DNA of 58,776 nucleotides, from the NCBI GenBank assembly GCA_905480485.1, contig CAJQQM010000165.1:1-58776 (forward strand), read 5' to 3'. Source of the stretch: an uncultured Aureispira sp. (GTDB taxonomy: Bacteria; Bacteroidota; Bacteroidia; Chitinophagales; Saprospiraceae). Both the position numbers and the translations under genes were made by a program. Under the pieces are notes generated by a model. The model was not told where the DNA came from, did no database searches, and saw only the letters and a program-made list of their open reading frames with translations. Shown here piece after piece: positions 1 through 8,921 of this stretch; position 1 is the first letter of the stretch, and each line of letters starts with the position of its first letter.

Positions 1-3000
1 CCACATATTTACATTAAATGTATTGGTCGTATTACTCGCAACTGCTGCTCCAAAATACAAATAGGCTCCTTGTATGTGCGTATTTGCACCTGCATAGCTG
101 TAAAAATCTGCCTTGGCTAGATCTCCGTATTGATTATGCCCCGCTACATATCCATTTGCACCATCATTATAGATGATTAAATTATCAGCAGGCTGAATGT
201 TTGTTATAGTATCGCAAGTATTCGCAATACAGCCATTCGGTACATTAACCGTCCCGAGACTGGTACAAGCATTTGCATCGGTTACTGTATAGCTGTAGGC
301 ACCTTGTTGTAAGGCTGTTGCTGTCGAAGAAGACTGCGACCCTGCAGCTGCATCCCAGGCAAATGTAAACCCGCCAGCACCTCCCGAAGCAGTTAGACTT
401 GCCGTTCCATCATTGGAGGAACAAGATTCGCTTGTAGCAGCCGTTGAAACAGATATGGCTGATGGTTCTGTAATCGTAACAGTTTCGGTAGCTGTGCAAG
501 GCGAAACATCTGTAACAGTAACGGTATAGATACCAGCAGTTAAGCCAATAGCTGTAGCCGTATTTTGTCCACCTGTCCAAGCGTAGGTATAACCACCTGC
601 CCCTGTTGGGTTCACGGTTGCCGTTCCGGTCGATGCGCCATTGCAACTAAGTACAGAACCTGTTGCAGTTAGACTTAAACCACAACAGCTATTCGTTACT
701 ACAATATTAGACGTGTTACTACAGCCATTTACATCCGTAACAGTAACACCATAAGAGCCGGCACTTAATCCGGCAAGCGTAGAACTTGTTTGACCCGTCG
801 ACCATATGTAAGAAATACTACCACTACCACCCGAAGCGTTAGCAGATGCCGTTCCATCGTTTGTTATACAGGTTTCGTCAGTACTAGACGGTGTTAAACT
901 CAATGCAGTAGCAGGTTCGGTTATAGTAACCGATGCCGTTGCAGTACAAGCTGTATTGTCCGTCATTGTAACTGTATAAACGCCCGCTGTTAAATTGGTG
1001 GCAGGGTTAATGGTCTGCCCTCCTGTCCAACTAAACCCAAATGGAGCCACGCCACTTGCTAATGCAGTTGCGGCACCATCGCTGCCTCCATTACAAGAAA
1101 CATTCGATGTGACGGTTGCACCAACATTACAGGTCGCTAAGGTAATCGTGAAATTATTATTTGACACATCAAAAAATGTTCCGTTGGCACAAATAACCAT
1201 CACTCTCGCCGTTGTAGAAGCTACATTAGGTACCGTAACAGGATGCGTACCATCATTCGGTACATTGCTTGCTAATACAGTAGGAAATGTTGCCCCACCA
1301 TCGGTTGATAACAAGATATCCACATTAGCACAGGCTACAGGCGCTAGATCTGTCCCCGACACATCCCAAGTTACTGTTTCGGTACTGTTACCCGCCCATG
1401 CGATTCCTGTATTCGATGGATAAGTCACTAAAAAAGGACCTGAATTACCATCGATTGTAATTGTAATATCATTGTTATCTGTACAACCTCCACCAGGAGC
1501 ATTATCTCTGACAGAAACCCTGAAGTTCATTGTTCTGCTTACCGAAGCGAGCACTTCCCAGGTAGGGTTGTTGCCGGCCAAGACATCAGGAAGATTTGGA
1601 AAATATCGTGTCGGGCTCGTTAATGGGGAGTTAGATCGGAAATTAGGTCCAACAGTTGATGTGGATGAAGGTGGTTGTGTCGAAACATTTGCATCCATCT
1701 GCTCCCAACAATAAGTCAATGTATTACCGTCAGGATCGGAAGCTGTGGCCGTAAGCGCAAAAGGCGTTGTTCCGGGCACAGTAACGCCTGCAGCATTCGT
1801 ACCCGTTACGGTAGGTGCCGTATTTGACAAGGGGGTTTTTACAGGACATGTATGCCCTCCGCTTGTTACAAAATTTCCAATTTCTTGGAGTGTAATGCCG
1901 TGAAAGTGATCATCACTGTTGTTTTGTACATTAGGATTACAAATACCAGCGTAGCCCATAATTGTAGACGCAGATCCAGGCTCTACGGACGTCACTCCGG
2001 TATTACGTTGGCAATTATTGTTTTGGGTATGATTGCCTCCAAATTGATGCCCCATCTCGTGGCAAACATAATCTATATCAAAAGGGTCGCCCACCGGTGC
2101 AAAACTACCGGTTACACCGCGCGCTTTACTACCATTGTTACAGGGGCTAAACAATTGAGCTATTCCACCGCCTCCTGTACTAAAAACATGCCCGATATCA
2201 TAATTAGCGGAACCTATTACAGCATCAATATTATTTTGATTTTCGTTGAGCATAGCCCCTCCATTATTGTTGGTATAAGGGTCACTACCTCCGTTGGTAT
2301 AAATGATAAGATTATTGTTTGCAATAATGTTCATTTGAATCGCTAGATCGCGATTGTACACTCCGTTGACTCGATTCATTGTAGTTACCTGCGCAGCTAA
2401 CGCCCCAGCTACAGTACCTCCATGAAACTGTGTGTATTCTCCCGTAGCAGCCAAGGCTAATCGATAGGTTCTAAGTTCACAAGACCCAAATCGACTCCCA
2501 GCATTGCCTGGCCGAAAATCTGAAGTATTGACAGCCTGACCATCTACCCCACAAACCATTGACTTGCCAGCTATTGGAGCAAAATCTTTTTTGTAATACA
2601 CCAAGTAATTTTTTATATCTCCGTTGAAAAAATAGGGATCTATATAAATGGTTCCCTCTCCGGCCGTTAAAACCATAGCGTGAAACCCTTTGGGTGTTAA
2701 ATCAAGTCGAATGTACAGGCTAGGATCTTCAACCGCTGAACCTGAGTAAGTTTTGATGGAAGGAAATTTTTCCATTAATGGTTGTTCCATTATTGGAGTC
2801 TCAATTATTTGAAACGACTTAATAGATCCGTCCGGCCAAGGTATATCTAGATAGGCAGGTGCTGTACGTACCGCGTCTGTTCCTGTAAAAGGCGCCTTTG
2901 CCAAAGCCGATTTAATTTGATCTACATTCAAACGTACCGTTTTATAATCATTAGGAATTATGTAGCGCTTCCCCTTTTCTTCGATAGCTGATTCCTCAAC

Positions 3001-3105
3001 AAAATCCCAAACATCGGAAGATTGCCCAATCATAAGCCCGGGAATAAACAATAACAATAAGCTGAGTAGCCTTAAGGTGAACGTCGATTTGTACAATAGA
3101 TTCAT
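1..3105 (-). CDS. Secreted M12B (reprolysin-like) metalloprotease with SprB repeats, partial at left edge
   Basis: A reading frame starting at ATG 3105 stays open to base 1, giving 1035 codons of an incomplete protein. It opens with a hydrophobic signal peptide ending about MIGQ, so the mature N-terminus is probably Gln. A propeptide-like region follows. The zinc site HEMGHQFGGNH is at about residues 349-359, with a Met-turn-like IMGY near residue 383, as in the reprolysin-like family common in Bacteroidota. After a beta-sandwich linker there are four SprB-type repeats (about residues 650-955, each ending in a YTVTVTD-like strand), then a further beta-rich domain that runs off the window. The missing C-terminus probably carries more repeats and a T9SS sorting domain (inference). 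It is likely a cell-surface or released protease. Several antisense ORFs lie over it and are shadows. Confidence 0.88.
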   Translation of the reverse strand, partial: MNLLYKSTFTLRLLSLLLLFIPGLMIGQSSDVWDFVEESAIEEKGKRYIIPNDYKTVRLNVDQIKSALAKAPFTGTDAVRTAPAYLDIPWPDGSIKSFQIIETPIMEQPLMEKFPSIKTYSGSAVEDPSLYIRLDLTPKGFHAMVLTAGEGTIYIDPYFFNGDIKNYLVYYKKDFAPIAGKSMVCGVDGQAVNTSDFRPGNAGSRFGSCELRTYRLALAATGEYTQFHGGTVAGALAAQVTTMNRVNGVYNRDLAIQMNIIANNNLIIYTNGGSDPYTNNNGGAMLNENQNNIDAVIGSANYDIGHVFSTGGGGIAQLFSPCNNGSKARGVTGSFAPVGDPFDIDYVCHEMGHQFGGNHTQNNNCQRNTGVTSVEPGSASTIMGYAGICNPNVQNNSDDHFHGITLQEIGNFVTSGGHTCPVKTPLSNTAPTVTGTNAAGVTVPGTTPFALTATASDPDGNTLTYCWEQMDANVSTQPPSSTSTVGPNFRSNSPLTSPTRYFPNLPDVLAGNNPTWEVLASVSRTMNFRVSVRDNAPGGGCTDNNDITITIDGNSGPFLVTYPSNTGIAWAGNSTETVTWDVSGTDLAPVACANVDILLSTDGGATFPTVLASNVPNDGTHPVTVPNVASTTARVMVICANGTFFDVSNNNFTITLATCNVGATVTSNVSCNGGSDGAATALASGVAPFGFSWTGGQTINPATNLTAGVYTVTMTDNTACTATASVTITEPATALSLTPSSTDETCITNDGTASANASGGSGSISYIWSTGQTSSTLAGLSAGSYGVTVTDVNGCSNTSNIVVTNSCCGLSLTATGSVLSCNGASTGTATVNPTGAGGYTYAWTGGQNTATAIGLTAGIYTVTVTDVSPCTATETVTITEPSAISVSTAATSESCSSNDGTASLTASGGAGGFTFAWDAAAGSQSSSTATALQQGAYSYTVTDANACTSLGTVNVPNGCIANTCDTITNIQPADNLIIYNDGANGYVAGHNQYGDLAKADFYSYAGANTHIQGAYLYFGAAVASNTTNTFNVNMW
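235..1135 (-). repeat. Four tandem SprB-type protein repeats within the metalloprotease
   Basis: About 70-75 codon units recur in the metalloprotease frame, roughly 1135-930, 925-705, 700-465 and 465-235. Each unit has a Cys-x-x-Asn/Gly-like start, a DGTA/TGTA turn, a central aromatic-W-s/T-G segment and an end of the type YTVTVTDxxxC, with TITEP linkers. The similarity is at protein level with diverged DNA. In the gliding adhesin SprB such repeats form long surface fibres. Confidence 0.75.
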
Positions 3106-3557
3106 AATATAATCTTTTTTGAAAAGATGTTTTTCAATTATGTAAAAAATAAAACCAGCTTTATAGCCAATTTTTGTTGGTTAAAACTATAAAATGCAAA
3201 ATAAAACAATAGGCCAACTATCTAAAAGGAAGACACTACCAATTTAGCAATAAATAAGGCTTTATAAAGGAGTTATTCAATTGAACCAATACCATAAAAT
3301 ATTAATTATCAACAATTAAGCGACTGATTCACCTAAAAAAAACATTTAAAAACCTATACTTAGACAAAGGAAACTATTAGGAAGCTGCCCTTTTTATAAT
3401 CAATAAAACAAATGAAGTGGAGTAGCTGATAAAGCTGAGTGGTGTATTATAATGAAGCCAAAACTACTATTATTTTCGATATATAGAGAATTAGGCTTTA
3501 ATAATCTTCCGATAGCATGAAAACCCAACGAATATTTTATCCGTTGGCAAATATAGT
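3106..3557. other. Non-coding gap of about 450 bp
   Basis: Very AT-rich sequence between the start of the metalloprotease gene and the stop of the Ig-like lipoprotein gene. It must hold the metalloprotease promoter on the minus strand. I saw no exact TAnnTTTG element, clear terminator hairpin, RNA gene or credible small ORF. Confidence 0.5.
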
Positions 3558-5339
3558 TTATCGCGACTTTAAATCAATAGACATAAAGTTTTCCCAGCCA
3601 GGTTTAAGGGCGATATTTTTACTAATTATTTTTAATTCAGCCTGCCTTTTTAGTTGATAGACACCGGGGTCCCACATTGCGTTTCGATTGTTATCTTCGG
3701 TTACCGCAATGGTGTAATTGCCCATCCCAATGTAGGGATACACCAATCGATAGCTACTACTATCTTTTAATGCATGTTCGAATAAAACAACCCCGTTTGG
3801 ACCAACTAATTGTGCTAGGTATTGCTTGATGCTATCAGCCTGATTAATTAGGCATTCAATTCGACCGTATTGGTCTTTGTTATTGATTCGATACAATCCC
3901 TCTAGGCTGTCTTTGTTGTGTTGCCCAAAAACATCTTGAATTGCACTATCTAGCAGCATCAATTTGTATTGATTTTTTTCAGATAATGGCGCATATAAAT
4001 GAATTGCCGTTGAGCGTTTTGTATCGCGCACAAGCGAATCAATTTGAATCCTCAAAAAAGTATCTACTAGAATATTTTCCAAGACAGTATCTACAATTGT
4101 CAAGCCCCTCAAAGAATCTAAAGTACTGTTTACAATATACCTAGATACAAGCAAATTTGAATCGATGTATAATTCCCATTTAGTCAAATCAACCTGTTCA
4201 AGTGGATTATTAAAGTTGAGTTCTATAGCTTCGAATGGACTCTGTTGAACAGCTAGAGTATCTTTATTATTGCGATACCCGTCAAAAACATCTTCTCCAT
4301 TTTGCTTATTCCTAAAACACCACCGAACGGCCTTTTCGTAATTTAACGTTGCATCAACGCTAAGGGTATCTTGCCATTGTTCTTCTTGATTACGAATAAT
4401 GAATTGCCAATCATCGGCTTGTAAAACAGATGCATCAAACCATAATCGGAGGCTATCGTCTCCTTGTTCAAGCGCCAAAACAGGCAGTTCTTCACCCATG
4501 AACTGAATTGCTGTTCGACCAACTAATGCCCTGTTAAACTGTAGTTGCACACATCCCTGCCCCACTTGTTTAGCATTTAATACAAAGGGCTTTGATCGTT
4601 CTTGAAACAACCGCAATCTAAAAAAACCATTGGTTGTATCATTTAATACAAACACTGAATCTAAAAAAGCTATTTGTTCATTGGGCAAATTATAAAGATA
4701 ATCGCTGTTCATGTCTTTGAGTGCAAATACTTTATAGGATCCTTCTCCTATATTATCAATGTTGAAAGTACCGTCTGCAGCGGTTTCACTAAAATAATAG
4801 GGCTTTTGAAGCAAAGGAACACTATCGTTTAAGTTTTTGTACAACATAACTAATACGCCTTCGAGGGCCTTACCATCATTGGCGTCGACAAGAATACCTT
4901 TACAAGATAAGGAGTCTAGATAAGGGCCCGTGGAAAACACAAACTTCAAATTTTTGACACTGTTATTTTCAGTAATATCTCGTACAGCATCGCCAAATGC
5001 AATGGTATAGGTTGTACTGTCTTTGAGCAGTTCTTTCCACTTTAAAACCAAGGATTTATTTTTGATTTTTATCTCCGGTTTATTTTGTAATGGAGGAGAA
5101 ATGACTAGCTGACTTTGCGCTGATTGCAATTTTATCCATTCATCAAAGGTGAGAATCACTTGACGCTCTTGGTAATTGACCGACTTGTTAGGAGAGGAGT
5201 ATTTTTTGGGGTGCAATGCGGGTGGCCTTGTGTCTTTTGGTCCACCTTGAGGTGGCCTTGGTTCGGCACAATTCGACATCAGCCCTATGAGCGATAAGGA
5301 ACAAAAGACCGCGAGTATCCGTTTGACATCAGACCACAT
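3558..5339 (-). CDS. Ig-like (SbsA/Big_5-type) domain lipoprotein
   Basis: The start at 5339 is preferred over 5387 because it places a basic N-terminus and hydrophobic segment just before a Cys (LMSNC). The Asn before the Cys makes this a loose lipobox. After the Cys comes the GGPKDTRPP motif that opens a Bacteroidota envelope family, followed by an SbsA-like Ig domain (about residues 40-130) ending in a LKFVFSTGP-type strand, then a carboxypeptidase-regulatory-like fold (about 140-220) and long beta-rich repeats. About 593 residues. The family has no assigned biochemical role; it is probably an outer-membrane structural or scaffold lipoprotein. It is last in the minus-strand run, 72 bp after moxR. 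Confidence 0.8.
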   Translation of the reverse strand: MWSDVKRILAVFCSLSLIGLMSNCAEPRPPQGGPKDTRPPALHPKKYSSPNKSVNYQERQVILTFDEWIKLQSAQSQLVISPPLQNKPEIKIKNKSLVLKWKELLKDSTTYTIAFGDAVRDITENNSVKNLKFVFSTGPYLDSLSCKGILVDANDGKALEGVLVMLYKNLNDSVPLLQKPYYFSETAADGTFNIDNIGEGSYKVFALKDMNSDYLYNLPNEQIAFLDSVFVLNDTTNGFFRLRLFQERSKPFVLNAKQVGQGCVQLQFNRALVGRTAIQFMGEELPVLALEQGDDSLRLWFDASVLQADDWQFIIRNQEEQWQDTLSVDATLNYEKAVRWCFRNKQNGEDVFDGYRNNKDTLAVQQSPFEAIELNFNNPLEQVDLTKWELYIDSNLLVSRYIVNSTLDSLRGLTIVDTVLENILVDTFLRIQIDSLVRDTKRSTAIHLYAPLSEKNQYKLMLLDSAIQDVFGQHNKDSLEGLYRINNKDQYGRIECLINQADSIKQYLAQLVGPNGVVLFEHALKDSSSYRLVYPYIGMGNYTIAVTEDNNRNAMWDPGVYQLKRQAELKIISKNIALKPGWENFMSIDLKSR

Positions 5340-5411
5340 AACAAATTTAATGTAAAAACAAAAGCCCCCTCTGTAAAGAGAAGGCAATGATGTATGTTGT
5401 AAAATTAAGGC

Positions 5412-6374
5412 TTAAAACAAACTCTTAATCGTATCTTCAATAGAAATACCTTCTGCCTCGGCTTTGTAGTTGCGTACTACCCTGTGTCGCAATACGAATT
5501 TAGCAATTGCTTGTACATCTTCGACATCGGGAGAATATTTGCCTGAAATTGCAGCATGGCACTTAGCGCCTAAAACAAGGCATTGTGAAGCACGAGGGCC
5601 CGCTCCCCATGAAACATAATTATTAACAAAGTCGGTAGCTAGTTCAGTATTAGGACGCGACTTATTGGCTAAACTCACGGCATATTCAAGCACATTATCT
5701 GAGATAGGGATCTTTCTGACTAACTGCTGAAAATAAATAATTTCTTCTCCAGTCAACACTGGGTTCACTTGCTTTTTGACGCCTGAAGTAGTGCTTTTGA
5801 CAATATCTACTTCTTCTTGGTAGGTTGGATAATCTAGAAATATGTTAAACATAAAACGATCTAACTGTGCCTCAGGCAAGGGATAAGTTCCTTCTTGTTC
5901 GATTGGGTTTTGAGTCGCTAAAACAAAAAAGGGCTTGGGCAACATATGTTGAACTCCAGCAACCGTTACCGAACGTTCTTGCATAGCCTCTAGCAAGGCA
6001 GCTTGAGTTTTAGGCGGTGTTCTATTGATTTCATCGGCCAATAAAATATTGGTAAACAAAGGCCCTTTATGAAAAGAAAAATTACGGTTTTCGTCCATTA
6101 CCTCGGACCCTGTGATATCTGAGGGCATCAAATCAGGGGTAAACTGTATACGTTTGAATCCAAGGTCAAGTGCCTCAGAAATTGTATTGACCAATAAAGT
6201 TTTGGCCAAACCCGGCACTCCTACCAACAAACTATGCCCATCACAAAACAATGAAATTAAAACCGTCTTAACGATATCTTCTTGACCTACAATAACTTTA
6301 GCAATCTCTTTTTTTAGCTTTTGATAGGAGTTGGCTAAGGCGTCTACTGCTTCAACATCAGTCTCAAATTTCAT
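5412..6374 (-). CDS. MoxR-family AAA+ ATPase
   Basis: A 320-residue AAA+ protein with Walker A GVPGLAKT (about residues 52-59), Walker B LLADEIN (about 111-117), sensor 1 ATQNP and the C-terminal lid, all typical of MoxR. MoxR ATPases act as cytoplasmic chaperones, often with DUF58/VWA proteins. No DUF58, BatA or BatB gene follows here, so its partner must be elsewhere; the downstream gene encodes an Ig-like lipoprotein. The second of two adjacent ATG codons is chosen; 6377 is equally possible. It follows surA by about 125 bp, an order I recall from other Bacteroidota. Confidence 0.9.
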   Translation of the reverse strand: MKFETDVEAVDALANSYQKLKKEIAKVIVGQEDIVKTVLISLFCDGHSLLVGVPGLAKTLLVNTISEALDLGFKRIQFTPDLMPSDITGSEVMDENRNFSFHKGPLFTNILLADEINRTPPKTQAALLEAMQERSVTVAGVQHMLPKPFFVLATQNPIEQEGTYPLPEAQLDRFMFNIFLDYPTYQEEVDIVKSTTSGVKKQVNPVLTGEEIIYFQQLVRKIPISDNVLEYAVSLANKSRPNTELATDFVNNYVSWGAGPRASQCLVLGAKCHAAISGKYSPDVEDVQAIAKFVLRHRVVRNYKAEAEGISIEDTIKSLF

Positions 6375-6499
6375 CATTATATTTGATTTATAGATTATTC
6401 AATAAGCGTTACACTACAAAAAAAGAAAAAAATTAGCTAAAACAATCTTTTGGAACTGTTAAAATAAGATTAAAAGAATAAAATGAACCGATTTAAATG

Positions 6500-7891
6500 C
6501 TATGGTTTGCCAGTGCTCGAAGAAATCCATTTTTCCATCACCTCGCATTCCATAACTTCTTTAGACATATCGCCTAGGTTATTTAGTTTGATTTCTATGT
6601 AGTTTTCAGACAATTTTGACGTTACCCAATTGCTGATAAACTGCCCCTTTTTTTCTTCTAGTGCAGCCATTCTTATTTTAGAATAATCATCTTGCATATT
6701 GGCTGGGTGCGGCTGCGTACGTGTAATGATTTTTACAATTCTGAACTGTTTTTCGCCGGTGCGCGAATCGAATTCAATCACTTTAGAAATATCGCCTTGC
6801 TGTAAACCATCAATGGCAAAATAAACAGAAGGTTCTAAATCTCCTAATTCAAAATAAGCATCACCGGTTGCAGGGTTGGTGATTCTACCTGCCCTTGTTT
6901 TGCTTTGTTCTTCTTCTGAGAATTGTCCAATCGCAGCCGAAAAAGAGATAGTATCCATTACGATTAGATTTCTGATACTATCGAGTTGCTGATAAGCTTT
7001 TTCACGGTCATCTGTAGTAATGTCGGGCCTTATTAAAATATGCCTTGTATTGATATTGTTGCCTAAGCGATTGATAAGTTGAATAATATGATAGCCAAAC
7101 TGTGTTTTTACAACTTCTGAAACTTCGCCGTCTTTTAGTTGGTAAGCAGTGGCTTCAAACTCAGGGACTAGCGTACCCCTAGGCTGTACGCCTAAACTAC
7201 CACCTAATGCCGCCGATGCCTTATCATCAGAATACTTGCGTGCTAGTAATTCAAAATCGACAGAATCCTCCACAATTTGAAGCAATAAATTACGTGCTAA
7301 TTTGCGCGCGCGAGCATCCTCCTGATCATTCACTTTGGGCTTGAGAACAATTTCTGCCAATTCTACTTCAGAATTAAAGTAAGGCAAACTATCTTTAGGA
7401 ATTCTATCAAAGAAATCTTTAACCTCTTTGGGTGTAATGGTAATAGAATTCATAATTTGTTGTTGCATTTTCTGCTGAACAAGCTGATCACGCATTTGGT
7501 CACGCATAAAATCTTTCATCTCCGCAGGCGTCATGTTGTAGTTTTCGACAAAACGATTTTCATCCATTCCCATGTAGGCCAAAATAGAATTAATTCGGCT
7601 ATCCAATTGAGCTTGCACTTCCATATCTGACACAACAATTGAATCTTTGTCGGCCTCAGCTAACAGAAGGGAATTGGCAAAAAGTTGATCTAGAATCATG
7701 CATCGTATATCACTAGGCATATCCACTCCCTGACTTTGATTGCGCATGATTTTGACTTGCGCTTCTATATCAGATACAAGAATAATTTTATTACCAACGA
7801 CTCCGACCACCTTGTCAATTTGCATTCTTTGTGCGAACAAACAATGACTTAATCCGACAAAAAGGAAGATAATTATGCTATTTTTTTTCAT
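6500..7891 (-). CDS. surA: SurA-like periplasmic peptidylprolyl isomerase
   Basis: The start at 7891 (MKKNS) is chosen because it directly opens a signal peptide ending LFA|QRM; an upstream start at 7945 would bury it. The product of about 463 residues has a SurA N-domain (about 25-160), a first parvulin domain (about 165-280, with LGGSLGV and FGYHIIQL) and a second parvulin-like domain (about 285-400, with TRHILIRP). SurA escorts unfolded outer-membrane proteins across the periplasm. An exact TACTTTTG element (7983-7976) upstream suggests its own promoter besides read-through from the lipoprotein gene. Confidence 0.9.
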   Translation of the reverse strand: MKKNSIIIFLFVGLSHCLFAQRMQIDKVVGVVGNKIILVSDIEAQVKIMRNQSQGVDMPSDIRCMILDQLFANSLLLAEADKDSIVVSDMEVQAQLDSRINSILAYMGMDENRFVENYNMTPAEMKDFMRDQMRDQLVQQKMQQQIMNSITITPKEVKDFFDRIPKDSLPYFNSEVELAEIVLKPKVNDQEDARARKLARNLLLQIVEDSVDFELLARKYSDDKASAALGGSLGVQPRGTLVPEFEATAYQLKDGEVSEVVKTQFGYHIIQLINRLGNNINTRHILIRPDITTDDREKAYQQLDSIRNLIVMDTISFSAAIGQFSEEEQSKTRAGRITNPATGDAYFELGDLEPSVYFAIDGLQQGDISKVIEFDSRTGEKQFRIVKIITRTQPHPANMQDDYSKIRMAALEEKKGQFISNWVTSKLSENYIEIKLNNLGDMSKEVMECEVMEKWISSSTGKP

Positions 7892-7975
7892 TATTGATTG
7901 ATTCAACTTTAAAATTTTACGCTTAAACGGCATGTTTTTCACCAAGCCTACCCTTTTAAAACGTCAAAGGGAAGA

Positions 7976-7983
7976 CAAAAGTA
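7976..7983 (-). promoter_or_regulatory. Candidate Bacteroidota -7 element upstream of surA
   Basis: On the minus strand this reads TACTTTTG, an exact match to TAnnTTTG, about 85 nt before the surA ATG. The expected -33 TTG about 20 nt upstream is not clear (T-rich instead), so this rests on the -7 element only. Confidence 0.35.
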
Positions 7984-8066
7984 AAGTTTATATTTGGATA
8001 AAAAGGAAATTTGCACCACAAAGGCATTAATTTGCTGTAAAAAACAGCCATTTTTAATCAATTAAA

Positions 8067-8915
8067 TTAATAAACTTCAAATGCTCCTTCTTTTTTGGCT
8101 TTTTCAAACACCTCCTTGCGTATATCCTGTAAAATTTGATTGCGGCGCTGATGAATTATAATTCTTCTAATCTCTTCTTGAACTTGCGAAAGCGGTGTTG
8201 CATCATCCTTGTCACGATATTCAAAAATTTGAAGTAAATACTGATAAGAATCGTCCGTCCTATCTAAAATAGATTGACGTTCGCGATGCCTTGAAGAAAT
8301 TGCATTAACTGGCAATGCCTCGGCTAACTTATCGTACTCTATCCATAAGTCTTCATTCAAAATGTGTACCGTATTATGCTGCGCACAAAATAATTTCACT
8401 TTTTCAAAATCAACACCTTCTTCCGATTTGAACCAACGTTTTAATTTTTTGATAGCGTCGACCGTTCGTTTGACCTTGACAAAATGACAGCGCACCCAAG
8501 ACAAGCCGGCTATATATTGTTCTTGGTTTTTGCTGTAATATTCGGCAAGTTGTTGTGGGGTTACTTCTGTGTTCAACCGTTGACTTATCAATACTTCTTC
8601 GTACTGATTCATCACTAGAGTTGCTTTATAATCTCGGACCATTTTTTCGACATCCTCCGATATTTCGATATTATCCTCAGCCACTTGTAGCATCAATTCA
8701 TCACGCAACCACTTGTTGACGTGCATTTTCAATTGATTCAAACTATCGTCTGTCGACATTCCTTTCCCGATGCCCAAGCCTGTTATATCTTTTTGGTACA
8801 AAAACCGTTGCCCAACTTTAGCTAAGGGCTTGGAGTTTATTTGTGTAGGTGGAGGAACTTGACATGCTTGAAATAAAAAAATAGCACTTAAATAGAAAAT
8901 AATATGTATAGCCAT
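8067..8915 (-). CDS. SurA-N-like lipoprotein, PPIase-related
   Basis: A 282-residue protein with a short signal peptide and lipobox FQAC (Cys18). Its N-terminal half resembles a SurA/trigger-factor-like helical chaperone domain (KVGQRFLYQKDI..., helices to about residue 130). The region after YIAGLSWVRCHFVK sits where a parvulin domain would be but lacks the usual glycine-rich turns. It therefore looks like a chaperone-only or degenerate paralogue of SurA. It is immediately downstream of gldA (6 bp) and upstream of surA, so the pair may handle outer-membrane protein folding. Function is inferred from neighbours and fold pattern. Confidence 0.68.
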   Translation of the reverse strand: MAIHIIFYLSAIFLFQACQVPPPTQINSKPLAKVGQRFLYQKDITGLGIGKGMSTDDSLNQLKMHVNKWLRDELMLQVAEDNIEISEDVEKMVRDYKATLVMNQYEEVLISQRLNTEVTPQQLAEYYSKNQEQYIAGLSWVRCHFVKVKRTVDAIKKLKRWFKSEEGVDFEKVKLFCAQHNTVHILNEDLWIEYDKLAEALPVNAISSRHRERQSILDRTDDSYQYLLQIFEYRDKDDATPLSQVQEEIRRIIIHQRRNQILQDIRKEVFEKAKKEGAFEVY

Positions 8916-8921
8916 TGTATT

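Noticed and set aside
235-1135. Regularly spaced similar DNA segments suggestive of a repeat array or CRISPR
   Set aside because: Units are about 220 bp, diverged in DNA and conserved as protein repeats in one frame; there are no short identical direct repeats with spacers.
410-2346. Several ORFs of 78-164 codons over the metalloprotease region
   Set aside because: Shadows: the minus-strand frame is open throughout and codes a coherent zinc protease plus SprB repeats.
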